This document shows positions 10,514 to 22,349 of a DNA stretch of 64,000 nucleotides, one piece after another (position 1 is the stretch's first letter; every line of letters begins with the position of its first letter). Source of the DNA: Alligator mississippiensis (Eukaryota; Chordata; Crocodylia; Alligatoridae). The stretch lies in contig NC_081825.1 of assembly GCF_030867095.1 (NCBI RefSeq), forward strand, positions 265,494,954-265,558,953. The letters are read 5' to 3'. The notes under the pieces are model-generated. The model had not been told where the DNA came from and ran no database searches. It saw only the letters and a program-made list of their open reading frames with translations. A program made the position numbers and the translations under genes.

Positions 10514-11144
10514 CATGGTCCACCCCAATGTAGGCCAGCTTGTCTAATGGGTAGATCTGGGTATGGAACTAGGGTCTTCAGGAGTAACAGTCAGAACCTA
10601 CAGATCTAGAGCCAGAATATCAAGCCAGGGTCAGGAGCTGAGAATCAGAAACCTAATTACCAAGTCTAAAGGATAACCCACAGGGTGAAGTCCAAGAATT
10701 AGCCAAGGTGAGTGAGGAGCTAGGAAACAAGTCTGCAGGGAGAATCCAGAGGCAGAAATCCAGGAGCAAGTGGAAGGCAGGGTCAGGAACTGGGGAAGCC
10801 AGAGTTGCTGCTGGTACAGGAGCTGCTCAGAGACTGAAGACCAGTGTGCTGTGCAGCAAGGGGCTGGAGGAGTTCTTTAAATGCAGCCCCAGAACCAACC
10901 AGAGGGAAGGGATGGGGGGTCAGCTGGTCTTGATTGGTAATAACTGGGTCAGGACGCTTAATAAAGCCTGCCTTAGCCTTACAGAGCTGACCCTGACTGG
11001 AACCCAGGAGCCTTACACACGTTCTGTCTGCTTTGTTTCAAGACTCTTGGCTGAAGTGAAAGCTGCTCTCCTTGCAGATGTGCTTGCTGCCCTGGAGGGC
11101 TGTCTCTGCACATAAAGATCACTGCCTGGGAGCAGCTTGCTAGA
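10514..11144 (+). mobile_element. LTR-like fossil block, copy 1
   Basis: Starts TGTCATGGTCC and consists of diverged CAGGAGC/CAGAAT-type short repeats, then a TATA-like TTTAAATGC near 10877 and an AATAAA at about 10961. A block of the same style and length is at 50.0-50.7 kb and also begins TGTCA. Order of signals fits an LTR on the plus strand. Retrotransposon superfamily and true ends are uncertain; no gene of the element was identified. Confidence 0.35.
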
Positions 11145-11599
11145 CACAGCTCCCACCCCCCCAGTCACTGCCTATTTCTCTGGCTGTGGACAGTGATGAG
11201 AGTAGCAAGCCCAATATCCTGCTGTATTTCCCATGCCAAATGAGAATAGTGGTGGGATCTGCTTTGAGCTCTTATCTGGGATGTCACTGTACCTGTAGAC
11301 AACCAAAGTGTATCATAATTATGTTCTTGCCCACCCTGACACAACTTGGAGGCAGTGCCTAGTGGTAGCAACAGCAGAGCAAGCCTACCCAGCCTGGTAC
11401 ATCCTATACAAGCTACTCATTGCCAAGAAAACTGGAGACCCAAGTGATGGCTGCTGCATGCAGCCTTGATCACAGGCACCTCTGTCCACCACCTGGATCC
11501 AGTGGTGTTAGAGTTTGCACAAACAGGTTGCAGAGTAATGATTACAATGTGCACACACTGGCCCTTTCTCGCATGATATCAAACTTTTAAACCAAATTA

Positions 11600-11780
11600 T
11601 TTTATTTTTAATTCACTAGTAGTTCACAGTTACCTTCTGAGGAGCTCAAAGTGTTTTTCACACTAGGGTATATTTTTGTATGATATGGAAAGGAGAAAAC
11701 TGAAGTACAGAGAAGTTAACAGATTTGCCTTGAATCACATAGGGCACCTATATATGTGCAGCAAGGCTGCTCTGATATGC
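11600..11780 (+). repeat. Ancient L2/MIR-type tail
   Basis: Contains GGAGAAAACTGAAGTACAGAG followed by AAGTTAACAGATTTGCC and TCACATAGGGC. This matches the familiar order of the L2/MIR 3' region (GAGGAAACTGAGGCACAGAG, AAGTGACTTGCC, GTCACACAGC). Diverged, hence old. It ends where the W-family element begins. Confidence 0.5.
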
Positions 11781-11789
11781 TGTGATTAC

Positions 11790-12060
11790 AGTGTATTGGA
11801 GCAGACTCTATTAATTACTGTGCTCCAGCAGACTCCAGTGTCGTGCGTATTGATGTCCTTGCACTGAAAAATGGCAGTAGGACCACTTTAACTAAAGCTC
11901 GTTCAACAAGCTTCAGTTAAAGCACCCCTACTGCCATTTTTTTAGTGCAGGGGTCCTGATACACATGACGCTCCAGGTGCTTTAATTAGAGGGGTTTTTG
12001 GAGCCACCCTAATTAAAGTGCCCTCCACCCTACTCCTGGAGCTCATGCATAAACTCCCAT
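11790..12060. mobile_element. MITE-like palindromic repeat, family W, copy 1
   Basis: Built of inverted pieces: CACTTTAACTAAAGCTCGTT and the near complement AGCTTCAGTTAAAGCACC; ATGGCAGTAGG and CCTACTGCCAT. It continues with GCTCCAGGTGCTTTAATTA and CTCCTGGAGCTCATGC. The same blocks occur in the same order at 31.59-31.84 kb. No open frame. The superfamily is unclear because no target duplication was found. Confidence 0.5.
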
Positions 12061-14045
12061 AGTTGGTGGAAAAATTGGGAAAGGATCCCATTTCCAATGC
12101 CATTAGCTGGCATTGCTGGCCTTAAACAAAACAAGATTACTTGGTCCTGAAGACAATTGACTGAGTTTTGACTGATGTTTGTGGCCAAATATAATGGTGT
12201 GAGAAGAGAGCATCCATCTTCTCTCTCAAACTCTATGAACAGTTTTTCCAGCGCACACAGCACCAGAAACAAAGATTAGGAAGACAGTTTGCAAAGGTGA
12301 TAACTGGACTAGAATTCTGAGGTTTATATTTTCAAAGGACTGGCTAGAAAAAAAAGTCTGAAATCCTCAGAGATGTAGAAAATAAATCTAAGTCTTACCC
12401 ATTTCTTTGTATTGACGCAAGGAAAAGGGAGGGATGAAGTTATGGAAATTAGTACCCTCTTACACAGTCATCCTTTATACTTGCTATTGTTCATCTGTGG
12501 AAATGCGCTCACACCTTAAACTCTTTTGTTCCTCAGTAACAGAATATTTCTTCCCACTCATTCACATATGACAACACATTTAGGAGGATTTAATGCAATC
12601 TAAATACATAGAGAATGCCAGGGTGTAGCTTTACAGTAATTACTCCATTTAGAGTGTTCCTACGAAAATAAACTTCAGCTGGAAAAGTGGGGAAGGGCAA
12701 TTTAACTATTATGGCCTTTCTAAATCACCCTCTCCATTGCACAGCTAGCTTAGGTTACAATGCATTTGTAAATGACTGTTTTTATAAGAGACTTTTTTTT
12801 TTTAAATGCGGGAGGTGGATAAGATCATATGCTGGACAAAGATCACTTCTGGCTGTATCAACACATCTTAAGTACTTGGGATGATTATTTTAAACAGAAT
12901 AAAATGTATCCTGCCACTGCAGTTTCTCTTGCCAGGACATGTGCCTATGGGAATCTCTGATAAACTTTAGAAAACAAAAAGCTCTTTCTTCACTGATCAG
13001 TCTCTAAGGAAGGTAAATGAAACTGTTGGAGGCTGAAGGCAATCATTATTTCTTAAAAGTCATAATTAAGATATGTGGCCATGCTGCCAAATATATTTAG
13101 AATCCTATGTAATTTGATTGCATTGACCTATTATAGATAAATTGCCGTGGAAAGATGAACTGGCTACTTAAAGATGAACTTTAGAGGGCCCAGGTTTTGT
13201 TCCTGTGTGTTGAGCTGTGAGAGAAGTGATGGCCTTTCGTAACAAACAGCTTGCTTGGTAAAAGACATCCAAGTATCAAAGTCTGTTTCAGAAGGAGCAT
13301 TGAAGTAAAGGCCAGTCACCAAGGAAGTGAAAGGGCACTGCTGTAAGGTGGTACAAGTACCTGACTCATCATTAAAGAGGTAAATGAGTCAATACATTAT
13401 GTTACTTAAGCCACAAAGGCTAAGGGCTTTTTCTCCTTTGAACTAAAACTGCTTGAACTAAAAATGTTTGGGGTGTACATTAAGTTACTGATTTGGTGAC
13501 ACTGGGTTTTCCTGTGCAGGGTTTGGAACATCTGATGTAGAGAGAGCACCACATTTACATGCCTAGTGTTGTACCTCAGAGTACACTGAGACAATATAGG
13601 GACTCAACAAGAACAAACATAGCCAACTGAGGTACTAGTTTTTATGTTACTACTATGACTCTACATACATGAATGTGGGGCTCTCAGGGATCTGGCAGGC
13701 AGAAAATACACACAGCCTAAAATCTGTCATTCTAATCTGTCATTCAGTAAATACAGGATGGAAATACAGGATGTGTAAATAATACAGGATGGATGAGGAG
13801 TCTCAATGCAACTCCTTTCTCCATGATTCTTCATCTATGTGTCTTGGCCATATTACAGAGAGCAGATATCATGGTAAGAGATTTCATTCCCCACATCCAT
13901 TAACATCTTCTGAACTATCGTATGGTACTGACAAGGGCTGGATTCACTGCAGTGAAAAAGCTGTGAAAGGCACTATCCTCTATTACCATTCCAAAATCAT
14001 TCAATCCCCACTGCAGACAGTGATATTAGTAGTATGAGCTTTAAT
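12061..14045. other. No gene seen; small tandem repeat at 13747-13790
   Basis: Largely unique-looking AT-rich DNA. Three near copies of AAATACAGGATGG sit at 13747-13790. Other frames have no recognisable domain. Confidence 0.35.
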
Positions 14046-14104
14046 TTTTTGTTGCATTACATGCAACAGACAATACTATTTTTTGTTGTATTAGATGCAA
14101 CGGT
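14046..14104. repeat. Two-unit tandem repeat with internal palindrome
   Basis: TTGTTGCATTACATGCAAC is followed by the diverged second unit TTGTTGTATTAGATGCAAC. Each unit contains a TTGCAT/ATGCAA-type palindrome. Confidence 0.6.
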
Positions 14105-14269
14105 CTTTCAGTACTGGACATTATTTATGATACTTCTCCATAGTCTCTGTCCCCTTTTTTTTTTGGCTACAATTCACCAATTTAATGGCATGGACCAGGA
14201 ACAGTTTAAAATCCTTCAGGTCCACCTTTCCTATGGAACAGCAGTTGATTTGTTCCATTCAGAATAGAG

Positions 14270-15570
14270 TAACCCAAGGATAATTTCAGTACCCAGAGAG
14301 GTACAGGAGTATATAAACAGTTGATTTATAAGCACCTGGAAGAAAAAAACATGAAAGGAACCACCAACTTGGGCTTACCAGGGTTAAAGTCTATGAACAA
14401 ACCTGAATTCATTCTATAATAAAGTAATGGGCTTTGTGCATGTGAGCAGAACAGGGATATGACATACCTTGATTTTAGCAAGGCTTTTAGCACTGTCTCC
14501 CACAACATTCCTGTAAGTAATGCAAGGAATTAGTGTCTAGATGCTGCAAATAGTATAAGGAAAGTTCATAAGTTGCTGAACAATGGTGGTCTTTGATGAC
14601 TCAGTATCAAACTAGAAAGAGTTATCAAGTGGGATTCCCCAGCAGTCTGTCTTGGGTGCAGTAGTGCTCAATGTTTTCATTACTCAGGAGATGGAATTGA
14701 ATGTACATTTAGTAGATTATGGATGACACCAAGCTCTGTGTGGTGGCAAGCATTTTAGAGGACAGGATTAGGATTCAAAATACATTTGATAAATTGGAAA
14801 AATCTTCTGAAATAAATCTGATGATATTCAGTGCAGGCAAGTGCAAAGCACTGTATTTAGAAGAGAACAATCAAGTGCACAAATACAAAGTGGTGAACAA
14901 CTAGCTAAGACTTCAATACTACAGAAAAGAACCTGGGGGTTACAGTGAGGGAAGCAGCGCATGCGAATCAACAATGTAATATTTTTGCAAAAAAGCCAAT
15001 AGTTTAGTATGTATTTACAGGATTAGCATACATAATTCTTCTGTTCTGTTCAGTGGTAGTGAGGCCTTAGCTTTTGCTATCACACTTCAAGATATGGGCG
15101 AAGGCGGCAGAATCCACAGAGGAGAAATAAAAAATTATTAGGGGCCTAGAAAACATGACACTGGAAGATAGATTGCAAGAATTAGGATTATTTCATTTGG
15201 AGAAGTGAAGGGTGGTCGGGGGGAGGGGGTGGAAAGTGGGCAGTGAGGTGGATTTGACAATAGTTTTCACATATGAAAAAGGTTCTTATAAAGAGGACAG
15301 CTATCAACTGTTCTGTGTCCAGAGGAGACCGGACAAAAAGTAATGAGTTTAGCTGGCAACAAGGTTGTTTTGGTTAAATGTCAGGGAAAACTTTATAAGT
15401 ATGAGGGTTGTTAATCACTGGAACAGAATACCTAGAGAGGTGATGGAATCTGTCATTGGAAGTGCAAGTTAGGTCACCATTTTTCTGTGATGATTTAGAC
15501 AGGTCACGGTTTTGCACTAGATGACCACCTGAGGTCCCTTCCAGACCTATTTTTCTATTTATACGTAATA
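14270..15570 (+). mobile_element. Old CR1 LINE fragment (RT to 3' end)
   Basis: Diverged CR1 3' half in order: TYLDFSKAFSTVSH-like block near 14460-14505, a GIPQQSVLG-like block near 14632-14652, then MDDTKLCVV near 14719 (the FADD-type catalytic block), the KCKALYL segment near 14848, the GDLIIV-like helix region near 15240, and the terminal TGAGGTCCCTTCCAGACC at 15530-15547. Many frame breaks and stops make it clearly older than the 26.4-29.7 kb copy. Confidence 0.75.
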
Positions 15571-17369
15571 GGCTTCTGTCTCCAGACCTGCAGACTGATG
15601 GGGCAAGTAAAATGGTCATATCTGAAGTGACATAGCTTTGAACAGCTATCTAAACTAATTATATCTTGTCTCTCTCTCAGACCAAAGTAGAAAGCATACT
15701 CTCCATTGATCACCACTTTTACCTGGTGTTTCTATGCACTTAAAAAGATAAAGACCTTGAGGTTTATGGCCTTATTTTTCTTGTACTTTGCTCTGCTTAT
15801 CATGTGATACACCTAAAGCTCCCTTGCAACAGTTTAGCAAGGTAATTGTGAAACTGCCAAGACAAAAAAAAATTATCTTTTGGACTGGAGGTGTGGAAAA
15901 CACAGTAGCACTCCTTGACACTGTGGCATTGTAAAAGAATAGCTCCTAAAAGTGTTGGTAACTCCCTGTCAGCTGATAGACTATTTCCTAACTCTGTCCT
16001 CTCACTCTACATCAGCTACTCCATGGTTTTAACTCCTTTTTCCTAGGTGGGTGCAAACAAAAGTCAAGGGGCAAGAACTGAGAAGATGAGTGCATTTGTT
16101 TCATTCTAACTCAGACTACAAGCATTGCCCTTTCCTAAGCCTCAAAAGTCCCAAAACACCACTCCAAGCCTGCGGTTTAAATTGTGATCTAAGCTCATGT
16201 CAGCAAAATGGGACACCTGGCTGAGTTTCATGAACAGCAACGCCAAGGAGGAGAAACAAGGTTTTTTTCTCTCAGGCTGATTGTGGTTGATTCCTTTCTT
16301 TTTCTTATTAAAGGAATAGGCTGAAAATGGGGTGAGAACATTGCCCTAGTTGGAAAGCAAAGGAAATATGTTGCCAGCTTTGCATGGCTCAGCGGCGACT
16401 GCACATACCCTGGCATTGCCTGGAGGTTTCAGTGGGAAGCTTGTCTTATTCCAGGTTTTCAGACCTCCAGCCCTAGTTAGATCTGGCTGAATATTGTGCA
16501 CCTAGCTTTCAGGGCTTATTAAAGCATACAGATCATGTTGAAGTTTGACCTACCCTACCTCTCCCCACTCGGGAGGAGATAGAGGAAAGGAGAGCAATAG
16601 GATTTGTGAAAGTTGTTATGATAATTAATTGTGAGCTGATACCTGGGGCGCTAATCAACCCAACTTCCGATTCATTAATCAGGTTTAAAGCATCAGGAAC
16701 AGAGTGTTATGAGACTAAAGCAGAATAATCCCAAAGCCTTGGGGGACTGCAGTTCACATGACAGGCATGTATGTGAACTCCCTGCTATGGGAGTGAGCAC
16801 GTTATGTGAGACATTACACACACGGTAGGCCCTGGCATGCTCTACTTTCCGAGCATGTTATTTTATATAATTAAAATTAAATTCTTCAGAATTCTTTTCT
16901 TTCATCAAATAGCTAAGAAGATTGGGAGCTGGACTGATATTTTCTGACAACGGTGACCAGCAAAGACTTCCTGCTTTTGAGGTATTTTTCCTTTCCTGAC
17001 TCATGCATTTCCTGTCAAAGTTTGGCATATGTTGATTTGCCGCCACTGCCTACTCCCCTAAGATATAACCAGTTCTTCTCTGGGTTCGACATTAGTGTGC
17101 TTTCCCACTGCTCAGTCGCTGCACTTTACATCAGCAATGCAAAGTCTTCAATAGATCATGCCATCTCTCTCAAGGTCTTCTCAATATAAAGTAATAAAAA
17201 CATGCTTTCAATTTTATGGTGAAACAAATTGCTATTACATTCTTTCATTCTGCTGAGTCTACTAACAAAGGCAACTTGTTATATTGTTTATTACTACTTT
17301 TAGTTCAGAGTAAGAACTTCACCCATAAGTACCTTAAGTACTTACATTAAAGGCAATGAAATACTATGA
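15571..17369. other. No gene seen
   Basis: AT-rich, no supported exon, RNA gene or transposon end. Open frames near 16228 and 16858 on the minus strand have no recognisable domains. Confidence 0.4.
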
Positions 17370-17540
17370 TTAGAACAAGGGGGACATAGAGGAAGATCTC
17401 CTGGGTTCTGTTCCTGTTTTAGCCAGTGGCTCACAGTAAGACTTCTGCAAGTCACTTCACATGTGCAAGTTACTCCACATCTGTCCAACTTTCACAAATC
17501 CTATTTCTGCTCAGTTTCCACAGCTGTACTTGCCCACCAC
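17370..17540 (+). repeat. MIR-like SINE fragment
   Basis: Contains TAGAGGAAGATCTCCTGGG, then GCCAGTGGCTCACAG, then GCAAGTCACTTCACATGTG and CTCAGTTTCCACAGCTG. The order follows the MIR consensus 5' half and core, although there is a partial duplication of the AAGTTACT segment. Not as good a match as the copy at 55.3 kb. Confidence 0.4.
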
Positions 17541-18839
17541 ATGGGAAGCATGAGGACTAAGTAAATTACTGGTTTGACCTTTCATGAAGAAACCTATAAA
17601 AGCAATATGAATATTAAAAAATGTTGCAGACATACTAACCCAGTGAGATGACTCAGTGTGCAAAATGCAAGCTGGTATACTAAAGAATTTCACATATAGT
17701 ACTACATTATTTGATTTATGAAGGATTTTCACTTCGTCAGAAAGTACTTGGTACACAAGCTTAAAATTAAACGTATAATAATGATTAAGGCTTTAAAAAG
17801 ATGTATAACAGAAAACACAAACAAATATTAAACAGACAAATGGAGCCTTGAAAAGTGGGCCTTTAAATCTCATCCAAAACTTGGCTACCAGCATGAAATC
17901 CTCTCTCAGAGGGAAGAGCAAAGACACAGTACCACCTAGCACTGTGCACAGTACCACCTAGCACTAGCTACTGGTGTGTGTTCCCCCCACATCACTCTGT
18001 GGCACAGCTACTTTTTAGCATTGTACTGTGGCCTTGGTGGCAGTACTAACTGCTGGGGAAGATCACTTCCATGCAGCACAAAACAATGGATTGCTCCAGA
18101 AGTCAGCCACATTTTTGGTTGCAGACTTTTGGATCTTTCAAAAGAAGATGTTTTAGATAGATGGACAGCAGAGCTAAATCAGCCTCCTAGTTTTACTTTA
18201 GTGACAGGTAAAATCACCCAAACCAACCTGCATAATTATGGATGCATCATAGGATTGAGATCTTAGTCAAGATGGCCACCTGGGTTTTACATTCCACTAA
18301 AAAAACCCAACTGTGTTTACTGGCTTAATCAAAAGAAGTAGGCAGAGTACTGATCTTTTTTGGTTAAGGAGGGTCCTTCCTCCCCAGTCCCAACTTTACT
18401 CAGAACCACCTCCTGCAAAACCAGCCAGACATTAACACCTGCCTGCTGGGCCTTATTTGTTTCTGGTCCTTCTAAGCCACGGGATGATATATTCTCATTT
18501 CTTTTACCAATGGCTGGTGGTGGGTGGCCTCTCCAGAAGGGACACTCTGGGTAGGTCTATACGTGTTGTTACTCTCTCAGCTACCTTACAAGTGTATTGT
18601 TTCTGACCAAAACAGGCGCCAGAGAAATAAGACCTCTTGCAGAGGGTCATTAAATACACAGCCACCCCATCATACTCTCTGCTTCCCACAAAATAGGACT
18701 GTCAGTTCAGTTTCTTTCTCTTCTAATGTCTTTCCCTTCCAGAGGGGAAAAAACCTATGCTCTTCCAGTGATCCCAGCTGATTCACTGTGTGTCACCTGT
18801 GCTAGGCCCCATTCTGCAATGTAGGGGTTTGTATTTTTT
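17541..18839. other. No gene seen; 22-bp tandem duplication at 17925-17968
   Basis: CACAGTACCACCTAGCACTG is repeated almost exactly once, head to tail. The remainder shows no exon or recognisable element. Confidence 0.4.
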
Positions 18840-19102
18840 ATTGCCTGCGCCCACTTCAGAAGAGGAGCACCTTTCACCAACTCTGGAGGGAGGCTGATCC
18901 TCTTTCTTTCAGATTCACATATGGCCACCAGCATGATGTCTTTGTAATCTCATTGCCAGAGTACTGCAATGCATTTGCTGCCCTTGAAAACCATCCACAA
19001 ACTGCAGCTAGGACAGAAAGCAGCAGCCTGCCTTCTGGCAGGGATGGGTTGGCCAGGAGAACACAACTCCAGAGTCCGTACTGGCTCCTACTAGCTTATC
19101 AG
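18840..19102 (+). mobile_element. L2-type LINE, part 1 (end of ORF2)
   Basis: The frame after 18935 reads like the C-terminal part of an L2 reverse transcriptase: VISLPEYCNAFAALE, then a segment equivalent to LQLVQNAAARL, then QSPYWLLLAYQ, where intact L2 has LHWLPVxYR. The next expected residues, QFKVLALTYKAL, are found at 22350 and beyond, so the copy is interrupted by 3.25 kb of later insertions. Diverged and inactive. Confidence 0.7.
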
Positions 19103-19215
19103 CAGGGAGCCTCTTTTTCTCTGTTTAAAAATTACAAATTCTGTAATTAAAAAAAACCTGCAAATTCTCTGATTAAAAACCCAAAAATCTGCAAATAAAA
19201 CAAAACACCAATATA
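19103..19215 (-). mobile_element. Family X element, copy 2, left end (AT-rich mini-repeats)
   Basis: Tandem near copies of a CTCTGATTAAAAACCC-type unit (AAATTCTGTAATTAAAAAAA, AAATTCTCTGATTAAAAACC). These are the reverse complement of the end motif seen at 4910-4950 and match the start of the block at 21160. It begins exactly where the L2 frame breaks, so this is probably one end of the element that split L2, itself later invaded. Confidence 0.45.
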
Positions 19216-19613
19216 CAGAAAAAGTTCTGTTATCTGGCATCTTACAAGCCAGCATGCTCCACTAACCGCCATGCCGGTTTGTAAGATAAAGTGAAACCAG
19301 AAGTGCCCACTGTGGCACTTTCGGTTTCTCCGAGACCCCATGACTCGGGGCAAAGCAGCCAGCGCTGCCGAGCCCCCAGGGCCCGAGGGCATAACAGGCT
19401 GTGCAAGACCTGCCTCCATGAACCGCAGGGCCTGTGGGGCCCTGTGGGACAGATGGCAATGTGGCGGGAGGGGTGGCAATGCCACGGGAGGGGCAGAGGG
19501 ATGCCCCAGACAAGGTGAGAGAAGCAGTGGCTAGGGCCGCTCAATTAACCGGCATATTTTGTTATCTGGCATCCCCCGTTCCCGGGGGATGCTGGATAAC
19601 AGAGCTTTTACTG
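19216..19613. mobile_element. Tc1/mariner-type non-autonomous element (pogo/Tigger-like)
   Basis: Flanked by TA on both sides. Left end CAGAAAAAGTTCTGTTATCT and right end, reverse complemented, CAGTAAAAGCTCTGTTATCC are good terminal inverted repeats. The TIR is of the pogo/Tigger style (CAGT...ATCCGGC). Length 398 bp, GC-rich middle, no transposase. The frames on both strands are chance. A short perfect hairpin, ATCCCCCG/CGGGGGAT, sits just inside the right end. Confidence 0.75.
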
Positions 19614-19639
19614 TATGTGTGTATATCTATACCAGGTGA

Positions 19640-21050
19640 GGACAATGTTTTATTGGTGCAGCAGGCTCACGTTTCAGAGCTTGGGTTGAGTCCCAGGCTT
19701 GAGATCCTTCTGTTTTGATTGGTGGAGCCCATCCACCAATCAGGAGGCAGCAGGAGAAATAAAGTCATGCCCCTTTCCTGAGGGGAGGGGGAGAAGAGCT
19801 CCTCTGGACCTGATTAAAGACTGTAAACTGTCAGGTCTGGAAGACTTCAGGGGCGGAGCCCTGGAGCGTATAAAAGGAGCTGCGTGCCCAGCGCGAGGGG
19901 CAGATGCAGTGAGGGACTTAAGAAGAGTGAAGCCAAGAAAAGCTGGGGAGCTCTCCCTCAGTGAGCAATAGGCCCAGGGCTCCTGAAGCTGCCACTGGAG
20001 GAACAGCCCTGGGGAGCAGTGCGAGACCGCTTGGGCTGTTGACAGCGCACAGGGACGGTGCGCAGAGACCCGGCCTGGGAGCAGTGTGAGACTGCTCAGG
20101 CCCATCACAGTGCACAGTTTGGTGCACGGAGCCCAGGCTTTGGGAGCCGCAAGTGGTGGCTTGAGCCTGCAACCCCAGCAGGGCCTTCAGGCCCTCAGTG
20201 AGGCAGCTTAGGCCTCATCTCCCAGCAAGCAGCCAGGTCCCATGGTGCACGGGGCAGTGCATGGGCCTGAGCCTTGGGAACCAGAGAGCAGCAGAGGCTG
20301 CTTGGGTTAGCCACTTGGCGTGAGGATAGCTGGCCAGAGTCTGAAGGGCATGGGGAAATGGTAGTGCTGCAGTGTGAGGCTCAGCACCCAGGAGCCAGCA
20401 GCAGTGGTGCAGCAGCTGAGAGGAGCTGAGCCCTCAGTGCCCAGATCAGGGCACAGGGTGGAGAGGAACCCAGCGGTGCAGGAGAGGCCTGGAGAGGTAC
20501 TCCAGCACAGGAGACCCCCTTGAGTTATGCCGTGACCACCACCACCTGAGGGAGCGTGAGTCATTGGGCCCTTGGGTCCCACAGGGGAGACTTTTGGGGC
20601 AGGGAAAACCCAGAGAAGGGGCTGGGTGAGCAGCGCCCCCCCTCACCTAGTCAAGGCCCTAAGGGGAGGGGCCCCTGGTGCTTCCTGGACACCCCACCAA
20701 GAGACCCCATTGGAAGGAGGACTATCAAGGAGGACTATCTCTTGCCATGGGTCATGGACTATATTAAGGAAATAGATGTTATTAAGATTGTTCATGTTTG
20801 TGCCTTACATTTTGTGATTGAAATGTATTGTGATGTTGTAAATAGTGTTATTTAGGGTTTGACCTTGGTTTTTGGTTAACGTTCACTGTGTAAATATATG
20901 TATATGATAGTTAGTTTTATGTTTATGTATATTATAACTCAACAAATTGTATATTGTTAAGAACTTTGGGCTTGGGCTAACTCTATAGAAGAAAGAGGGA
21001 TCTGCTCGAAATTCTGACATCCCTCTCACAGCACCCCCTCCTGCCTACCT
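19640..21050 (+). mobile_element. Unclassified repeat with own promoter-like elements, possibly LTR (fossil)
   Basis: Begins with a perfect palindrome of CCAAT boxes (GATTGGTGG...CCACCAATC, 19717-19741), followed by GGGGCGGAG and a TATA box (GTATAAAAGG at 19868-19877). Downstream there is a GC-rich stretch with about 65-bp tandem units, then an AT-rich stretch to about 21000. This order, promoter then transcribed region, would suit an LTR or the 5' end of a retroelement. No gene of such an element could be recognised and no target duplication was found. It lies inside the split family X element. Family unknown. Confidence 0.4.
20012..20141 (+). repeat. Two tandem units of about 65 bp
   Basis: GGGAGCAGTGCGAGACCGCT (20012) and GGGAGCAGTGTGAGACTGCT (20077) begin successive units, which share ACAGYGCACAG and GGTGCRCRGAG further in. 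A more diverged third unit follows at about 20220-20285. Confidence 0.65.
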
Positions 21051-21159
21051 ATCCTATCCTATTGAGAATGGGGCACACCTTTGGGTGTACCCAGGTTACA
21101 TTGATATATTTACAATTTTAAAGCAAATTAGAAGCCTACCAGTGCCTCAATCACTATAA

Positions 21160-22349
21160 TAAGATAAATTCTAAATGCCAATCAATTTTAGTATTTGATT
21201 TTGGGGGTTTTTTTTATCATGGAAAATCAGAGCTCCCTCTGCATCCTGGTGAGCTAAGGGGGCAGGTCCAGGCCCCTCACTCCCAAGCCACAGCCCCCAG
21301 CCCTGTTGGTGCCCTCCATTCCCCACCCACAGCCAGGCCTTTGGGGCCAGCAACCCAGGTCTGCAGCCCCTTGCCCTCCCCCTCCCCTGAAGTAGCCCCC
21401 AAGCCCCAGCTTCTGCCCATGGGAGGTGGTGGCTGCTGCAGCGGAGCAGAGAGCAGAGCTAGAGCAGAGCAGAGAAGGCTGCCTGCTGTGGGCTCAGGCT
21501 CCCTGCCCTGCTGCTCTCCCCCCTGGGGCCTCCACAGCCTAGCAGATGGAACCTGGCAGGGCAGGGTGGAGTGGGGTGGAGCGGGGAGGTGGTGCTGCCA
21601 CTGCGAGCCCTATGCTGCCTTGGCAAGGTGCCTCCTGCCCACCCAGCAGCAGCGAAGGGCACAATTCCACGTCACAGCACCCAGTGTTGCCAGGTGGGCA
21701 GAGGGAGCCCTGCCAGGGTTGCGTGGGGCTCGTGGTGGTGGCATTGAACTTTCTCGCCCCGCTCTGCCCTGCCGTGCCAGGTTCTGCCTGCTGGGCTGTG
21801 GAGGCCCCAGGGGGAAAGGCAACACAGCGGGGAGCCCAAGCCTGCAGTGGATAGCTCAGCTCTGCCCCATGCACAAATCCAGGGGGCAGGTCCCCACCAT
21901 TCCCCCTGGGGGGCACACAGTGGTGGGGAGCCAGCCCTCCCCCCACCCCAGATGAGCCACCCACATCTCTGTCCTGCTCCCTGCCCAGGACCTGTAGCTC
22001 TGCATTCCAGCCCCAGGCATCACCCAGACTGGGCAGCAGCCCCAGCTCCATCCCTGCTCAACTCCCTCCCTCCCTCCCTATGGGGGCTTCAACCTCTCCC
22101 CACCCTGACTTACCTTCAGAAGCTGCTCTCCAGGCTGCTTAGTGGCAATGTGCATGTGTATGTCTGCACATGCGCATGGTGCCCCTTGCCTTAACACCTT
22201 CCTCCCACTCCCCCCAGCCCCTTGCAGGCTGGAATTCTGCAAGCCTGCAAGGGGAAATGGCTGTTTCCCACATTTTTCTCCTTTAAAGGAGAAAATCTGG
22301 GTTTTACTATGTTTTTCTGTGGCGAATGGAGAACATAGATCCCTGATTG
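21160..22349 (-). mobile_element. Family X element, copy 2, main part
   Basis: Starts with the AT-rich end motif GATTTTGGGGGTTTTTTTTA (21196) and finishes with ATTTTTCTCCTTTAAAGGAG near 22276. On the minus strand, GCAGCCTGGAGAGCAGC and GGTAAGTCAGGG (22105-22137) match the core of copy 1 at 4832-4866, and CTTGCAGGCT is also shared. The middle is a long GC-rich stretch with ORFs of up to 204 codons on both strands. These have biased composition, overlap each other and have no domain, so they are not genes. It resumes L2 at 22350. Confidence 0.5.

Noticed and set aside
21341-22194. Overlapping frames of up to 204 codons on both strands
   Set aside because: They overlap each other on both strands in a GC-rich transposon core, have biased Pro/Ala/Gly/Ser composition and no domain.
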